Source: Corynebacterium sp. (GTDB taxonomy: Bacteria; Actinomycetota; Actinomycetes; Mycobacteriales; Mycobacteriaceae). From it: a stretch of DNA of 24,190 bases. How positions within the stretch are numbered: position 1 is the first letter of the stretch; every line of letters starts with the position of its first letter. Location: positions 1 to 24,190 of the forward strand of contig NZ_JASLIP010000070.1 of assembly GCF_030152825.1 (NCBI RefSeq), written 5' to 3'. The position numbers and the translations under genes were made by a program. The notes beneath the pieces are model-generated. The model saw only the letters and a list, made by a program, of their open reading frames with translations, did not search any database and was not told where the DNA came from. This document shows positions 9,769 to 18,361 of the stretch, piece after piece.

Positions 9769-11841
9769 CTAAACGTCCAGGAAACGGACGTCGCGCGCGT
9801 TGCGGGTGATGAAGCTACGGCGGGCGACAACGTCGTCACCCATCAGGATACTGAACAGCTCGTCAGCAGCCTCCGCGTCCTCCAGGGACACCTGGCGCAG
9901 CGTACGGGTGGTGGGATCCATCGTGGTCTCCCACAGCTCCTTCGGGTTCATCTCGCCAAGACCCTTGTAGCGCTGGATGCCATCATCCGTGTCGATCTTG
10001 CGACCCTCGGCCAGGCCCTTCTCCAGCTGCTCATCGCGCTCCCGGTCGGAGAACGCGTAGCCCGGCTCGCCCTTGCCCCACTTCAGCTTGTACAGCGGCG
10101 GCTGGGCCAGGTACACGTAGCCACCCTCCACGAGCGGACGCATCAGGCGGAACAGCAGCGTGAGCAGCAGCGTTGCGATGTGTTGGCCGTCCACGTCGGC
10201 GTCGGCCATCAGCACGATCTTGTGATAGCGCAGCTTGTTGATGTCGAACTCGTCGTGAATGCCGGTGCCCAGCGCGGTGATGATCGCCTGCACCTCGGCG
10301 TTCTTCAGCACGCGGTCCATGCGGGCCTTCTCGACGTTCAGGATCTTGCCGCGCAGCGGCAGGATGGCCTGGTACATCGAGTCCCGGCCGGACTTCGCGG
10401 AACCACCCGCGGAGTCACCCTCCACCACGTAGAGCTCGGACTTGATCGGGTCCTTGGAACGGCAGTCGGCCAGCTTGCCTGGCAGCCCGCCCATATCGGA
10501 GGCGGACTTGCGGCGTACCAGGTCACGGGCCTTGCGGGCCGCCTGGCGAGCATGCGCGGAGGCCACGGCCTTCTGCACGATGACCTTCGCCTCGGCCGGG
10601 TTGGCATCCAGCCAGTCGGAAAGGTGCTCGTTGATCGCGCGCTGCACGAAGCCGCGGATCTCGGTGTTGCCCAGCTTCGTCTTCGTCTGACCCTCGAACT
10701 GCGGGTCACCGACGCGGACGGAGATGACGGCAGCCAGGCCCTCGCGGACGTCGTCGCCGGTAAGGTTGGAGTCCTTCTCCTTCAGCAGCTTCTGATCACG
10801 CGCGTAGCGGTTGATCAGGGAGGTCATCGCGGCGCGGAAGCCCTCCTCGTGGGTACCGCCCTCGAAGGTGTTGATCGTGTTCGCGAAGGTGTGGACGGAC
10901 TGCTGGTAGCCGTCGTTCCACTGCAGCGCGACCTCGACCTCGTGGTCCTCGCCCTTGGCGTCGAAGCTGACGATCGTCGGGTGGATCGGCTGCTTCTTGC
11001 GGTTGATGAACGCGACGTAGTCCTTCAGACCCTCTGGGTAGTGGTACGTCTTGGTGCGCGGGCCCTTCTTCTTCTTGGCCTCTTCCTCCGCCTGGCGCTC
11101 CTCGGCGGACTTCGGGGCCTCAGCCTGCTCGGTGAGGTCCTCGAGGCCCTCCTCCGGCTCCTCGGCCTCGATGGCCTCCGGGCGCTCGTCGGTGAGGGTG
11201 ATGGTCAGGCCCTTGTTCAGGAATGCCATCTCCTGCAGGCGCTTGGCGACCGTGTCGAAGTTGAACTCCACGGTCTCGAAGATCTCCGGGTCCGGCCAGA
11301 ACCGCTGGGTGGTGCCGGAACCGCGGCGCTTCTTGCCCTGCACGAGCTCCTGCGGCACCGCGTTGATGAACTCCTGGTACCACTCGTAACCATCGCGGAC
11401 GATGCGGGTCTCCACGCGGGTGGACAGGGCGTTAACCACGGAAATACCAACACCGTGCAGGCCACCAGAGACCGCGTAGGAATCGGAGTCGAACTTACCG
11501 CCGGCGTGCAGCTGCGTCATGACGACCTGCACGGTCGGGGCGCCGGAAGGGTGCATCTCCACCGGGATGCCACGGCCGTCGTCGGAAACCTCGACGGAGC
11601 CGTCCTCCTTCAGCGTGACGGAGACCTTCTTGGCGTAGCCCGCCATGGCCTCGTCCACGGAGTTGTCCACGACCTCCCAGATGAGGTGGTGGAGGCCACG
11701 CTCTCCCGTGGAGCCGATGTACATGCCCGGGCGCTTCCGGACTGCCTCGAGGCCCTCGAGGATGGTGATCGACGATGCGTCGTAGTCACCCGGCTTGTGC
11801 TCGTGCGGAGCTGGCGTGTTCTGCGGTTCTGGTGCACCCAC
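9769..11841 (-). CDS. gyrB: DNA gyrase subunit B
   Basis: The ATPase subunit of DNA gyrase. The GHKL ATPase domain shows EVVDNSVDEAMAG, DDGRGIPV and the lid GGLHGVGISVVNALS. The TOPRIM domain shows the metal-binding EGDSAGGSAK and the MADADVDG acidic cluster, and the tail ends with the GyrB C-terminal domain (RYKGLGEMNP). An acidic-then-basic insertion of about 40 residues (about 221-261, Glu-rich then KKKK) lies in the transducer region. The frame is open to GTG 11868, but GAAGGAG sits 11 bases before GTG 11841, and a −10 at 11888-11883 would put the transcript start close to 11876. The start at 11841 (690 residues) is therefore preferred; 11868 is the alternative. It follows dciA but seems to have its own promoter. 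Confidence 0.97.
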   Translation of the reverse strand: MGAPEPQNTPAPHEHKPGDYDASSITILEGLEAVRKRPGMYIGSTGERGLHHLIWEVVDNSVDEAMAGYAKKVSVTLKEDGSVEVSDDGRGIPVEMHPSGAPTVQVVMTQLHAGGKFDSDSYAVSGGLHGVGISVVNALSTRVETRIVRDGYEWYQEFINAVPQELVQGKKRRGSGTTQRFWPDPEIFETVEFNFDTVAKRLQEMAFLNKGLTITLTDERPEAIEAEEPEEGLEDLTEQAEAPKSAEERQAEEEAKKKKGPRTKTYHYPEGLKDYVAFINRKKQPIHPTIVSFDAKGEDHEVEVALQWNDGYQQSVHTFANTINTFEGGTHEEGFRAAMTSLINRYARDQKLLKEKDSNLTGDDVREGLAAVISVRVGDPQFEGQTKTKLGNTEIRGFVQRAINEHLSDWLDANPAEAKVIVQKAVASAHARQAARKARDLVRRKSASDMGGLPGKLADCRSKDPIKSELYVVEGDSAGGSAKSGRDSMYQAILPLRGKILNVEKARMDRVLKNAEVQAIITALGTGIHDEFDINKLRYHKIVLMADADVDGQHIATLLLTLLFRLMRPLVEGGYVYLAQPPLYKLKWGKGEPGYAFSDRERDEQLEKGLAEGRKIDTDDGIQRYKGLGEMNPKELWETTMDPTTRTLRQVSLEDAEAADELFSILMGDDVVARRSFITRNARDVRFLDV

Positions 11842-11882
11842 GGTGGGTAAAACTCCTTCGTGTGCCACTAATTAACTTCACC

Positions 11883-11888
11883 AGTCTA
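11883..11888 (-). promoter_or_regulatory. Putative −10 element for gyrB
   Basis: The minus strand reads TAGACT (11888-11883), fitting TAnAnT, in the 102-base gap after dciA. A −35-like TGTATT lies 17 bases upstream (11911-11906). A transcript from near 11876 would carry GAAGGAG and favours translation from GTG 11841. Confidence 0.4.
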
Positions 11889-11943
11889 CCGGCTTTTCCT
11901 GCGAAAATACAGTTTCCGGCGGCCCGGGCGAGCTGCGTGGCGC

Positions 11944-12594
11944 TCAGCCGTAATCGTCGCGTTTGCCCCGCCCTTGGACGCGGAGGCGGCCGGTCTGTCG
12001 CGGCCCGTAGTCCGGGTTGTGGATCTTTAGTTCGACGACCACATCCGGCCCCAGCTCCTGCGCGATTTTCTTCAGGATGGTCGCCTGGATGAGGCGCAGT
12101 TGGGTTGCCCAGGGCGTGGAGTCGCTCTGGACGTGGAGGAACTTGTTTTTCTCGTCGAATTTCACCGGCCGGGTGTGTGCGGCGATCTTGGGGCCGACGA
12201 GGTGTTCCCAGTCCTGCATGAGGCGGCGGACACCGACGTTTTCCTCCCAGCCCTGGCGCCGGATTTCGCGGCTGAGCAGGGCGGCGAAGCTGCCGGGGTC
12301 GCGGTAGCTGCGGTCGGCGCGGCCGTCCATGCGGGTTTTGATGCGCTGGACGCCGGAGCTGGTGCGCGCTGTGTTGCCGGTGCTGCCGGAGTCCGTGGCA
12401 GGTTCTGCGAGCGTGCCGCGGCGGCCCCGGTTCCAGCCGTTCCTGCGCGCCATGCGGGGAAGATCGGCGTTCTTGCCGGCGGCGGGCTTACCGCCGGCCT
12501 TTTTGATGGCTTCTAGGGCCTGGGCGACGGGGTCGAGGAACTGCTCCTCGCGGTTGGGATTCTCACGCGGCTGCTGCTCGCGGTTCTGCTCCAT
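11944..12594 (-). CDS. dciA: DciA-type DUF721 protein (helicase loader/operator)
   Basis: A 216-residue protein of the DUF721/DciA family, the ancestral partner that helps load the replicative helicase DnaB in bacteria lacking DnaC. The N-terminal half (about 1-100) is polar, Arg/Gly/Asn-rich and probably disordered. The C-terminal DUF721 fold contains VRRLMQDWEHLVGPKIAAHTRPV and FLHVQSDSTPWATQLRLIQ, which match the family's typical positions. It sits between recF and gyrB, the usual place in Actinobacteria (Rv0004 in Mycobacterium). The recF stop and the dciA ATG share an A (TGATG), indicating coupled translation. A GTG one codon earlier is an equally possible start. Confidence 0.9.
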   Translation of the reverse strand: MEQNREQQPRENPNREEQFLDPVAQALEAIKKAGGKPAAGKNADLPRMARRNGWNRGRRGTLAEPATDSGSTGNTARTSSGVQRIKTRMDGRADRSYRDPGSFAALLSREIRRQGWEENVGVRRLMQDWEHLVGPKIAAHTRPVKFDEKNKFLHVQSDSTPWATQLRLIQATILKKIAQELGPDVVVELKIHNPDYGPRQTGRLRVQGRGKRDDYG

Positions 12595-14012
12595 CACGGC
12601 TGCTCACCGCCAGTAGAGGCTGCCGACCCCGGCTGCTGACCCTCATCGGCGGCCGGCTCGGAGTGTTCGGAGTTTTCTGCCGTCTCACCTGGCTCTTCGA
12701 CGGCTCGCTTCTCTTCGCTGGGTTCGGTGGCGTGCTCCTCGGCCTGCCCAGGGACGCTATCGCGGGGGATGGTCTCGTCAATCACAGAAATGCGCCGCTG
12801 CTCGCCCTCCTCGGTGACGTGCACCGCGCGAACATCATGGAACGTGGCGATATCCCGCAGCTCAGCGGGGATGTCCTCCCCCACGGCCGCGGTGATGAGC
12901 ACCTGCTCGGCTTCGGTGAGCAGCCCGACGAGCTGTTGACGTCGGGAAGAATCCAACTCCGCGAAAACGTCATCCAAGATGACCACCGGTTCAACGCCAT
13001 CCTCGCGTTGCATGAAGAACGCGCCGAGCCGCAGCGCCAGGGCGAAGGACCAGGACTCCCCGTGGGAGGCGAAACCCTTGGCTGGCTGGGTTCCCAGCAT
13101 GAGCACGAGGTCGTCGCGGTGCGGGCCGATCAGCGTGGTGCCGCGGTCCACCTCTTGGGTGCGCTTGTGGGCGTAGGCCTGCAGCAACGTGGCCTCCGCG
13201 ACCTCCGGGGAGAGCAGCGCCAGCTCGGCGGCCGGGTCGCGTTCCAGCTCCGCCTCGCCCAGCAGCACGCCCACTTGGGCTAGGTCCGCGTCCACGGTCG
13301 AGGTGTACGCCATGTGCGCGGGCCGGGATTCGGGGGCGAGCCGGGCGTAGGTCTGCGCGACGTGCGGGGCGAGGTCGTGGACGATCTGCACCCGGGCGGA
13401 CATGATCTGCCCGCCGAGTGCGGCCAGCTGGGCGTCCCAGACGTCCAGGGTGGCGAGGGCAGAGAGGCGTTCCGCGTCGTTCTCGGGGGCGATGCGCAGC
13501 GCGTAGACGTTATTGCGCAGCAGGGCGTTGCGCTGGCGCAGCGACTTATCATAATCCGCCTTGACCGCCGCGAGCCGCGGGTAGCGGGCGACCATGATCT
13601 CGTCCAGGAACTTGCGGCGCTGCTCCGGCTCGCCGCGCACCAGGGCGAGATCCTCCGGGGAGAACAGGGTGGTGCGGACGATGCCCAGCAGCTCGCTGGT
13701 GGTGGCCAGCTGCGTGCGGTTGATGTGGGCACGGTTGGACCCGTGGCCACGAATCGCGATGTGGGCGGTGAGCTCCCGGTTGTGGTTCACCGCCGTGGCG
13801 GAGACCCGGGCGATCCGCTGGCCCTCCCGGACCAAAGCGGAATCGGTATTGACCCGGTGGGAGCCCAGGTGGGCTAGGTAGCCCAGGGCCTCAACGATGT
13901 TGGTCTTGCCGTGCCCGTTGGGCCCGGAGAACACCGTGACACCCGGATCCAGCTGCAGCGAGAGTTCCCGCCACGACCGGAAGTCGTGGAGTTCTAGGCT
14001 GCGGACAAACAT
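12594..14012 (-). CDS. recF: RecF recombination/replication repair protein
   Basis: A 472-residue SMC-like ATPase that helps load RecA on gapped DNA and supports stalled-fork recovery. The Walker A motif is GPNGHGKT (30-37). The ABC signature is the actinobacterial form (ASHGESWSFALALRLG), and the Walker B with D-loop is VVILDDVFAELDSSRR. Most actinobacterial RecF proteins end soon after this core, at roughly 380-400 residues. This one carries a further low-complexity tail of about 70 residues rich in Glu, Pro, Ala and Ser. The tail is in frame and runs to the overlap with dciA. It lies 33 bases after dnaN and is probably co-transcribed with it. Confidence 0.97.
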   Translation of the reverse strand: MFVRSLELHDFRSWRELSLQLDPGVTVFSGPNGHGKTNIVEALGYLAHLGSHRVNTDSALVREGQRIARVSATAVNHNRELTAHIAIRGHGSNRAHINRTQLATTSELLGIVRTTLFSPEDLALVRGEPEQRRKFLDEIMVARYPRLAAVKADYDKSLRQRNALLRNNVYALRIAPENDAERLSALATLDVWDAQLAALGGQIMSARVQIVHDLAPHVAQTYARLAPESRPAHMAYTSTVDADLAQVGVLLGEAELERDPAAELALLSPEVAEATLLQAYAHKRTQEVDRGTTLIGPHRDDLVLMLGTQPAKGFASHGESWSFALALRLGAFFMQREDGVEPVVILDDVFAELDSSRRQQLVGLLTEAEQVLITAAVGEDIPAELRDIATFHDVRAVHVTEEGEQRRISVIDETIPRDSVPGQAEEHATEPSEEKRAVEEPGETAENSEHSEPAADEGQQPGSAASTGGEQP

Positions 14013-14045
14013 GTTTCCACTCTATGCCGAGGGTTCGCGCGGGCT

Positions 14046-15230
14046 TTAGCCCGGCAGGCGCACCGGCATGAGCAGGTATTTGAAGTTGGTCTCCGGGTCC
14101 GGGAAGGTGCCGTCCTCCTCGGCCTCCGGCAGTTCGGCCGGTGCAGGGATGAGGATCGCGGGGCGGGAGGGCTGGGTGAATCCGAAGACCACGCGCTCGG
14201 TGTGGATCGCGCTCAGGCCGTCCTTGAGGTACGCCGGGTTGAAGGCGATGGTCAGGGGCTCGCCGTGGTAGGCGCAGTTCAGAACTTCCTCGGCCTGACC
14301 CACATCGGAGCCACCGGCGGAAAGCGTGAGCGTGGACTCCTCGAAGTTCATCCGGATCTGGGAATTACGCTCCGCGACCAGGGAGACACGGCGGATCGCG
14401 TCGAGCAGCGGGGCGATCTCCACGGAGGCCATTGCGTTGTGGCGGGCCGGCAGCAGCGGGCGGAACTTCGGGAAGTCCGCATCCAGCAGGCGGGTGGTGG
14501 TGCGGCGGGCGTCGGTGACGATGCCGAGCAGGCCGTCCGCGCCAATGTCCTCCCCGGAACCGATGGCGATCTCGATCGGGTCGTTGAGGCTGTGATCCAG
14601 GGTGCGGGCGGTGTCCGCCAGCGTGCGGGCCGGGATCAGCAGCTCGGCCTTGGCGTCGGCGGATGCCGGGTTCCACTGGAAGCTACGAACAGCCAGACGG
14701 AAGCGGTCGGTTGCTGCGAGAACCACATTTTCGCCCTCGATCTCCATGCGGATGCCGGTGAGCATCGGGAGGGTGTCATCCTTACCCGCGGCGATGGCGA
14801 CTTGGCTGATGGCCTCGGTGAAGAGATTCGGGTCGATGGTGCCGGTCACGGCCGGCATGTCCGGCAGGACTGGGTAATCCTCGATGGTCATCGCGGGAAG
14901 TTCGAAGCGGGAGCTGCTGCTGCGGACCAGGACCGTGGAGCCGGAGTACTCCATGGTGATTTCCTTGCCCGGAAGTGCGCCGACGATGTCGGATGCCAAC
15001 TTACCGGCCACAAGGATGCGGCCTGGCTCGTCAACATTGGCATTCACGCGCACGCGGGTGGAGACTTCCCGGTCGAAGCCCGACAGCTCCAGGCCATCGT
15101 CATCCGCGAGGATCATCACGCCACGCAGGATCGGCTGGGTTGGCTTCGTGGGCAGCGCACGGGCGACCCATGCCAGTGCAGATGCGAAATCATCCTTCGC
15201 AACCGAGAAACTCACATTTTCTTGCTCCAT
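14046..15230 (-). CDS. dnaN: DNA polymerase III sliding clamp (beta subunit)
   Basis: A 394-residue beta clamp that encircles DNA and tethers polymerase III and many repair proteins. The family features are the opening FSVAKDDFASALAWVARALPTKP, the middle-domain GKLASDIVGALPG and ATDRFRLAVRSFQWNP, and the C-terminal LLMPVRLPG that forms part of the client-binding pocket. The length is typical for actinobacteria. The start is ATG 15230, with GGAGGG about ten bases upstream. It is the first gene after oriC and is likely transcribed together with recF and dciA. Confidence 0.98.
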   Translation of the reverse strand: MEQENVSFSVAKDDFASALAWVARALPTKPTQPILRGVMILADDDGLELSGFDREVSTRVRVNANVDEPGRILVAGKLASDIVGALPGKEITMEYSGSTVLVRSSSSRFELPAMTIEDYPVLPDMPAVTGTIDPNLFTEAISQVAIAAGKDDTLPMLTGIRMEIEGENVVLAATDRFRLAVRSFQWNPASADAKAELLIPARTLADTARTLDHSLNDPIEIAIGSGEDIGADGLLGIVTDARRTTTRLLDADFPKFRPLLPARHNAMASVEIAPLLDAIRRVSLVAERNSQIRMNFEESTLTLSAGGSDVGQAEEVLNCAYHGEPLTIAFNPAYLKDGLSAIHTERVVFGFTQPSRPAILIPAPAELPEAEEDGTFPDPETNFKYLLMPVRLPG

Positions 15231-15541
15231 GCTGAGCTGTCCCTCCGGTCAACGTTCATCGCCTTGAACGTGCTTCAAAACTTTGTCTTTTTCTTCGAGT
15301 CTCAAGAGTAGCCGACGCACCGGACACGGCCGAAGAAAGTGCGCTTGCTTGTTATTTGCTCCCCTTCGAGGCTTGGCACGGCAACGCCTGGCAGACCGGG
15401 ACTATGCACACCACCAATTTCTTCTCTCTTTGCCAATTGGGAAGTTCAGCAGTGTTAGTAGGGGGTGTGAAAACTGTGGAAAACATGTCATTTACCCACG
15501 CCGGGGGCCGAATCGGGTTGTGGGGACAGAGTGGACGACTC
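15231..15541. other. dnaN upstream region
   Basis: No gene is supported here. It should hold the dnaN promoter on the minus strand; a possible −10 is TACTCT (15310-15305), without a good −35. ACGTTC (15252-15257) and GAACGT (15266-15271) form a six-base inverted repeat close to the dnaN ribosome-binding site. One degenerate DnaA box (TGTGGAAAA) is at 15475-15483. Confidence 0.4.
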
Positions 15542-15837
15542 TGTGGATAACTGTGCCCAATTGTGGATAACTTTTGTCATTCGCGAGTTATCCACAGGCC
15601 ATCCACCTGCGGTTTCCCAAGATCTAGGCAGTTATCCACAGAAACCCCAGGTCACAAGCTTCAACCTTGAACCTCAACTTGATCCACCCGGAAACACAAA
15701 CTTGTAATTACGCTTGTGGAAAACCCTGTGGACATGTGGATAACTCCGGAAAAACTTGGTCAAAGACCTATTTTTATCCACATTCCGGGTGAGTTATCCA
15801 CCGAATGCTGTGGATAACTGTGCACAACTGTGGACGA
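15542..15837. other. oriC: Chromosomal origin oriC with DnaA-box cluster
   Basis: Seven perfect DnaA boxes (TTATCCACA) lie in under 300 bases of the dnaA–dnaN gap. Plus-orientation boxes are at 15588-15596, 15632-15640 and 15774-15782. Minus-orientation boxes are at 15542-15550, 15562-15570, 15735-15743 and 15809-15817. One-mismatch boxes are at 15715-15723 (TGTGGAAAA) and 15794-15802 (TTATCCACC), and a weaker box is at 15829-15837 (TGTGGACGA). The position between dnaA and dnaN and the divergence of gene direction on both sides fit a functional origin. The most AT-rich piece is around 15750-15782, a candidate unwinding site, but no strong AT-rich repeat array is visible. Confidence 0.93.
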
Positions 15838-15840
15838 GAA

Positions 15841-16071
15841 TCCCCCGAGCCCCCGGCGCTACCCCCAAGAATTTGCGTTTCCGCCCCGAAGCGCCACGCG
15901 GTGTGCCAGCCCCAAAAATCCAAGAATCCGGCTCCCCTGCCCCGCGCGGACGTCCCGAAATTGAAGGCCCACCCCAAGAATCGCCCCAAGAACCGCCTGC
16001 CGTAACCCCGACGGTCGCGTGGACGTCCCCAACCCCTGGACGCCCCCCGAAGAAAGATCGAGAAAGAAGGA
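15841..16071. repeat. C-rich flank of oriC with CCCCAAGAA repeats
   Basis: This non-coding stretch lies between the DnaA-box cluster and the end of dnaA. CCCCAAGAA occurs at 15863-15871, 15972-15980 and 15984-15992, the last two 12 bases apart. A related TCCAAGAATCC lies near 15919. GGACGTCC palindromes occur near 15948 and 16021. An open plus-strand frame crosses it but is Pro/Arg-rich and runs into dnaA antisense, so no gene is called. Part of it is the 3' end of the dnaA transcript; no clear terminator was found. Confidence 0.45.
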
Positions 16072-17784
16072 CTAACCCCGCGCCGCGGCCTTCGCGCGCT
16101 GCGTCAGCTCCTGGACCTCATTGAAGGTGACGCGATCCTCCGTCAGCTGCTCCCGGATGCGCCGCTCCGCGTGCATCACCGTCGTGTGGTCGCGTCCGCC
16201 AAAGGCCTGCCCCAGCTTCGGCAGCGAAAGATCCGTCAGCTCACGGCACAGATACATCGCGATCTGCCGCGCCTGCACGAAACGCTTCGTGCGCCCCTTC
16301 CCCACCAGCTCGTCGACGGTGAGGTCGAAGTAGGAGGAGACCACGTCGATGATCACCTGCGGGGTCATCTGCACATCGTCAACAGGCATGATGTCCCGCA
16401 ACGCGATTTCCGCAGCCTGCTTCGTGATCGGCTCCTTACCAAGGGAGCAATACGCCGTCACCCGGATCAGCGCGCCCTCCAGCTCGCGGATGGAGGTCTC
16501 GTACCGGCTGGCGATCAGCTCGAGCACGTCCTCCGGCAGCGTGGTGCCCTCCGCGGCCGCCTTGCGGGACAAAATCGCCATGCGGGTTTCCAGGTCTGGG
16601 GTTTGGACGTCCGTAATCAACCCACCCTCAAAACGCGTGCGCAGGCGATCCTCGAGCGTGGTCAGCTGGCGCGGCGGACGGTCGGAGGAAAGCACGATCT
16701 GCTTATTCGCCTGGTGCAGCGCGTTGAAGGTGTGGAAGAACTCCTCCTGCGTGGACTCCTTGCCCTGCAGGAACTGGATGTCGTCCACGATCAGCATGTC
16801 CAGGTTGCGGTATTCGCGCTTGAACTCCTCGCGGCGGTCGTTGGCGATGGAGTTAATGAAGTCATTCGTCAGCTCTTCGCTGGACACGTAGCGCACGCGC
16901 ATGTCCGGCTGCAGTTCCTTGGCATAGTGCCCGATTGCGTGCAGCAGGTGGGTCTTGCCGAGCCCGGATTCGCCCCAGATGAACAGCGGATTATAGGCGC
17001 GAGCTGGGGCTTCGGCGACGGCGCGGCAGGCGGCGTGCGCGAACTGGTTGGAGCCTCCGATCACGAAGCTTTCGAAGGTGTACTTCTTGTTCAGCAGGGT
17101 GTCCGAGTCCCTGTCGCCTTCTTCCGTGCCCGAGGTTGGGGACGACGACGCCTCGGCCGGCACGAAGGCCTCGTTGCGGGATTCTGGCTGGTTGGCGCCC
17201 TGGTGCTGCTGGGCTAGGCGCTCGGCGGCGAGGATGCGGGTGTGCTCGTCCTGCCTCGGGTCGTGCTGTGGGGCTTCCGCGGGTGCAGAGGGCTGGAGTG
17301 GCGCCGTGGTTTGTGGTGCTGGGGGCTCTGCTGGCCCAGGGGTTGCCGGTGCGGGCGCTGTTGTCGAGTGAGCAGCTGGGGTGGATGGTGCCGGGGTGTG
17401 GGCCGCGGTGTCGGCGGCTGGGGCCTGCTGTTCGGCAGCGCTACCAGCGGTGTTGGGGCTAGCCGGCGGGGTGGCAGCGGCCTCTGGCTCGGCCTCCCGA
17501 ATGGAGAGGCTGAGGGTGACTGTGGATTGCAGGATATCCCCGAGGACCCGTTCGATCGGCTCGGCGAGCGCGCCCTCCACGACCCCCTTGGACCACTCGT
17601 TTGGCGTGGTCATCACGGCGATCCCGTTGATGAAGAGAACGGGCTGGATCTGCCGAAGCACGCTGCGGGAGCTGGCGGAGAGCTGCGGGAACTGGGTGCC
17701 GTCGCCCTCGATCCACGCGTCGACGAGGCCGTGCCAGATGGTGGCGAATTTTGTGGGATCCGCGGGATCTGGGACGTGAGTCAT
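16072..17784 (-). CDS. dnaA: Chromosomal replication initiator DnaA
   Basis: A 570-residue DnaA. Domain I (1-~98) is the N-terminal interaction domain. Domain II (~99-230) is an unusually long Pro/Ala/Gln/Thr-rich linker. Domain III is the AAA+ ATPase with Walker A GESGLGKT (271-278), Walker B LIVDD (331-335) and the arginine-finger region DRLRTRF (379-385). Domain IV binds DnaA boxes through GGRDHTTVMHA (529-539). The start is ATG 17784, with AAAGG seven bases upstream. The gene is flanked by DnaA boxes on both sides: oriC downstream, and boxes at 17929 and 18063 upstream that probably mediate autoregulation. It is longer than the E. coli protein (467) owing to domain II, as is common in actinobacteria. 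Confidence 0.98.
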   Translation of the reverse strand: MTHVPDPADPTKFATIWHGLVDAWIEGDGTQFPQLSASSRSVLRQIQPVLFINGIAVMTTPNEWSKGVVEGALAEPIERVLGDILQSTVTLSLSIREAEPEAAATPPASPNTAGSAAEQQAPAADTAAHTPAPSTPAAHSTTAPAPATPGPAEPPAPQTTAPLQPSAPAEAPQHDPRQDEHTRILAAERLAQQHQGANQPESRNEAFVPAEASSSPTSGTEEGDRDSDTLLNKKYTFESFVIGGSNQFAHAACRAVAEAPARAYNPLFIWGESGLGKTHLLHAIGHYAKELQPDMRVRYVSSEELTNDFINSIANDRREEFKREYRNLDMLIVDDIQFLQGKESTQEEFFHTFNALHQANKQIVLSSDRPPRQLTTLEDRLRTRFEGGLITDVQTPDLETRMAILSRKAAAEGTTLPEDVLELIASRYETSIRELEGALIRVTAYCSLGKEPITKQAAEIALRDIMPVDDVQMTPQVIIDVVSSYFDLTVDELVGKGRTKRFVQARQIAMYLCRELTDLSLPKLGQAFGGRDHTTVMHAERRIREQLTEDRVTFNEVQELTQRAKAAARG

Positions 17785-18186
17785 GCGCGAGCCTTTTTCT
17801 TCTCTTCTCGGGGTCGGGGGTAACCGTTAAGGACATTTCAATTTACACGTGAGTTCACACGGAACTCACATTTTTGCCCACAGCCTGATTTGGTGTGTGT
17901 TCTGGGCTTCCACAGTGCTGTCCACACCTGTGGATAACTTGTCCATTGAGTTGTCCCCAATTTACCCCGCTCCTGTGGACAACTTCTAATTTTCGGCGAA
18001 AACGCTATTGACCTGCGAAAACCAACCCTAAACTAGTGCTTTAACCTTCGGGGGTGAAGAAGTTATCCACAAGTTGTGTGGATTGACATTCCACTGTGTG
18101 TGATGATCAATTCACAAAACTGCAGCATTACCCGGAGTTTTCCACGAGCCGCGATTTAAATGACACGCCTGTCATCCTGCGAAGAT
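17785..18186. other. dnaA–rpmH intergenic control region with DnaA boxes
   Basis: There is no gene in this stretch. Perfect DnaA boxes are at 17929-17937 (TGTGGATAA) and 18063-18071 (TTATCCACA). A TTGTCCACA-type box lies at 17974-17982 (TGTGGACAA). A candidate dnaA −10 on the minus strand is TAAATT (17845-17840). Plus-strand TTGACC (18008-18013) and TTGACA (18083-18088) resemble −35 elements for rpmH, but neither has a convincing −10 at the right distance. The region most likely separates the divergent dnaA and rpmH promoters and lets DnaA control its own synthesis. Confidence 0.7.
17849..17869. promoter_or_regulatory. Inverted repeat in the dnaA promoter
   Basis: GTGAGTT (17849-17855) and AACTCAC (17863-17869) form a perfect seven-base inverted repeat with a seven-base spacer. 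It begins three bases from the putative dnaA −10 (17845-17840) and covers the expected −35 position. This suggests an operator for a dimeric regulator of dnaA, which I cannot identify. It is not a DnaA box. Confidence 0.5.
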
Positions 18187-18216
18187 TTGGTTTTCGGCTC
18201 CCCCGCTGAGTATTCT
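18187..18216 (+). promoter_or_regulatory. Putative rpmH promoter
   Basis: TTGGTT (18187-18192) is followed by an 18-base spacer and TATTCT (18211-18216). The same −35 hexamer and spacer length occur at the tRNA-Ile promoter in this window. It predicts an rpmH leader of about 230 bases. Confidence 0.45.
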
Positions 18217-18361
18217 TAAACGGTCTATGGCAACAGCCGACCTTGTATCGGATGCCGTTTTGGCCGGATGCTTTGCGTCGCCCACATTCCACAAGTGGCG
18301 CCGAAGCCCTGGCAACCACAAGTCCACCGGCGTGGACAGCGTGGCGTACAGCGCACCGCAC

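Noticed and set aside
10180..11850. 556-codon open frame opposite gyrB
   Set aside because: It is fully antisense to a confident gyrB and its composition is that of a GC-rich shadow. The same reasoning applies to long frames opposite gyrA (2221-3396), dnaN (14202-15311), dnaA (16171-17217) and the hydrolase (7438-8280).
15756..16124. 122-codon plus-strand frame in the oriC–dnaA gap
   Set aside because: It is Pro/Arg-rich, begins within DnaA boxes, ends antisense to dnaA and has no ribosome-binding site.
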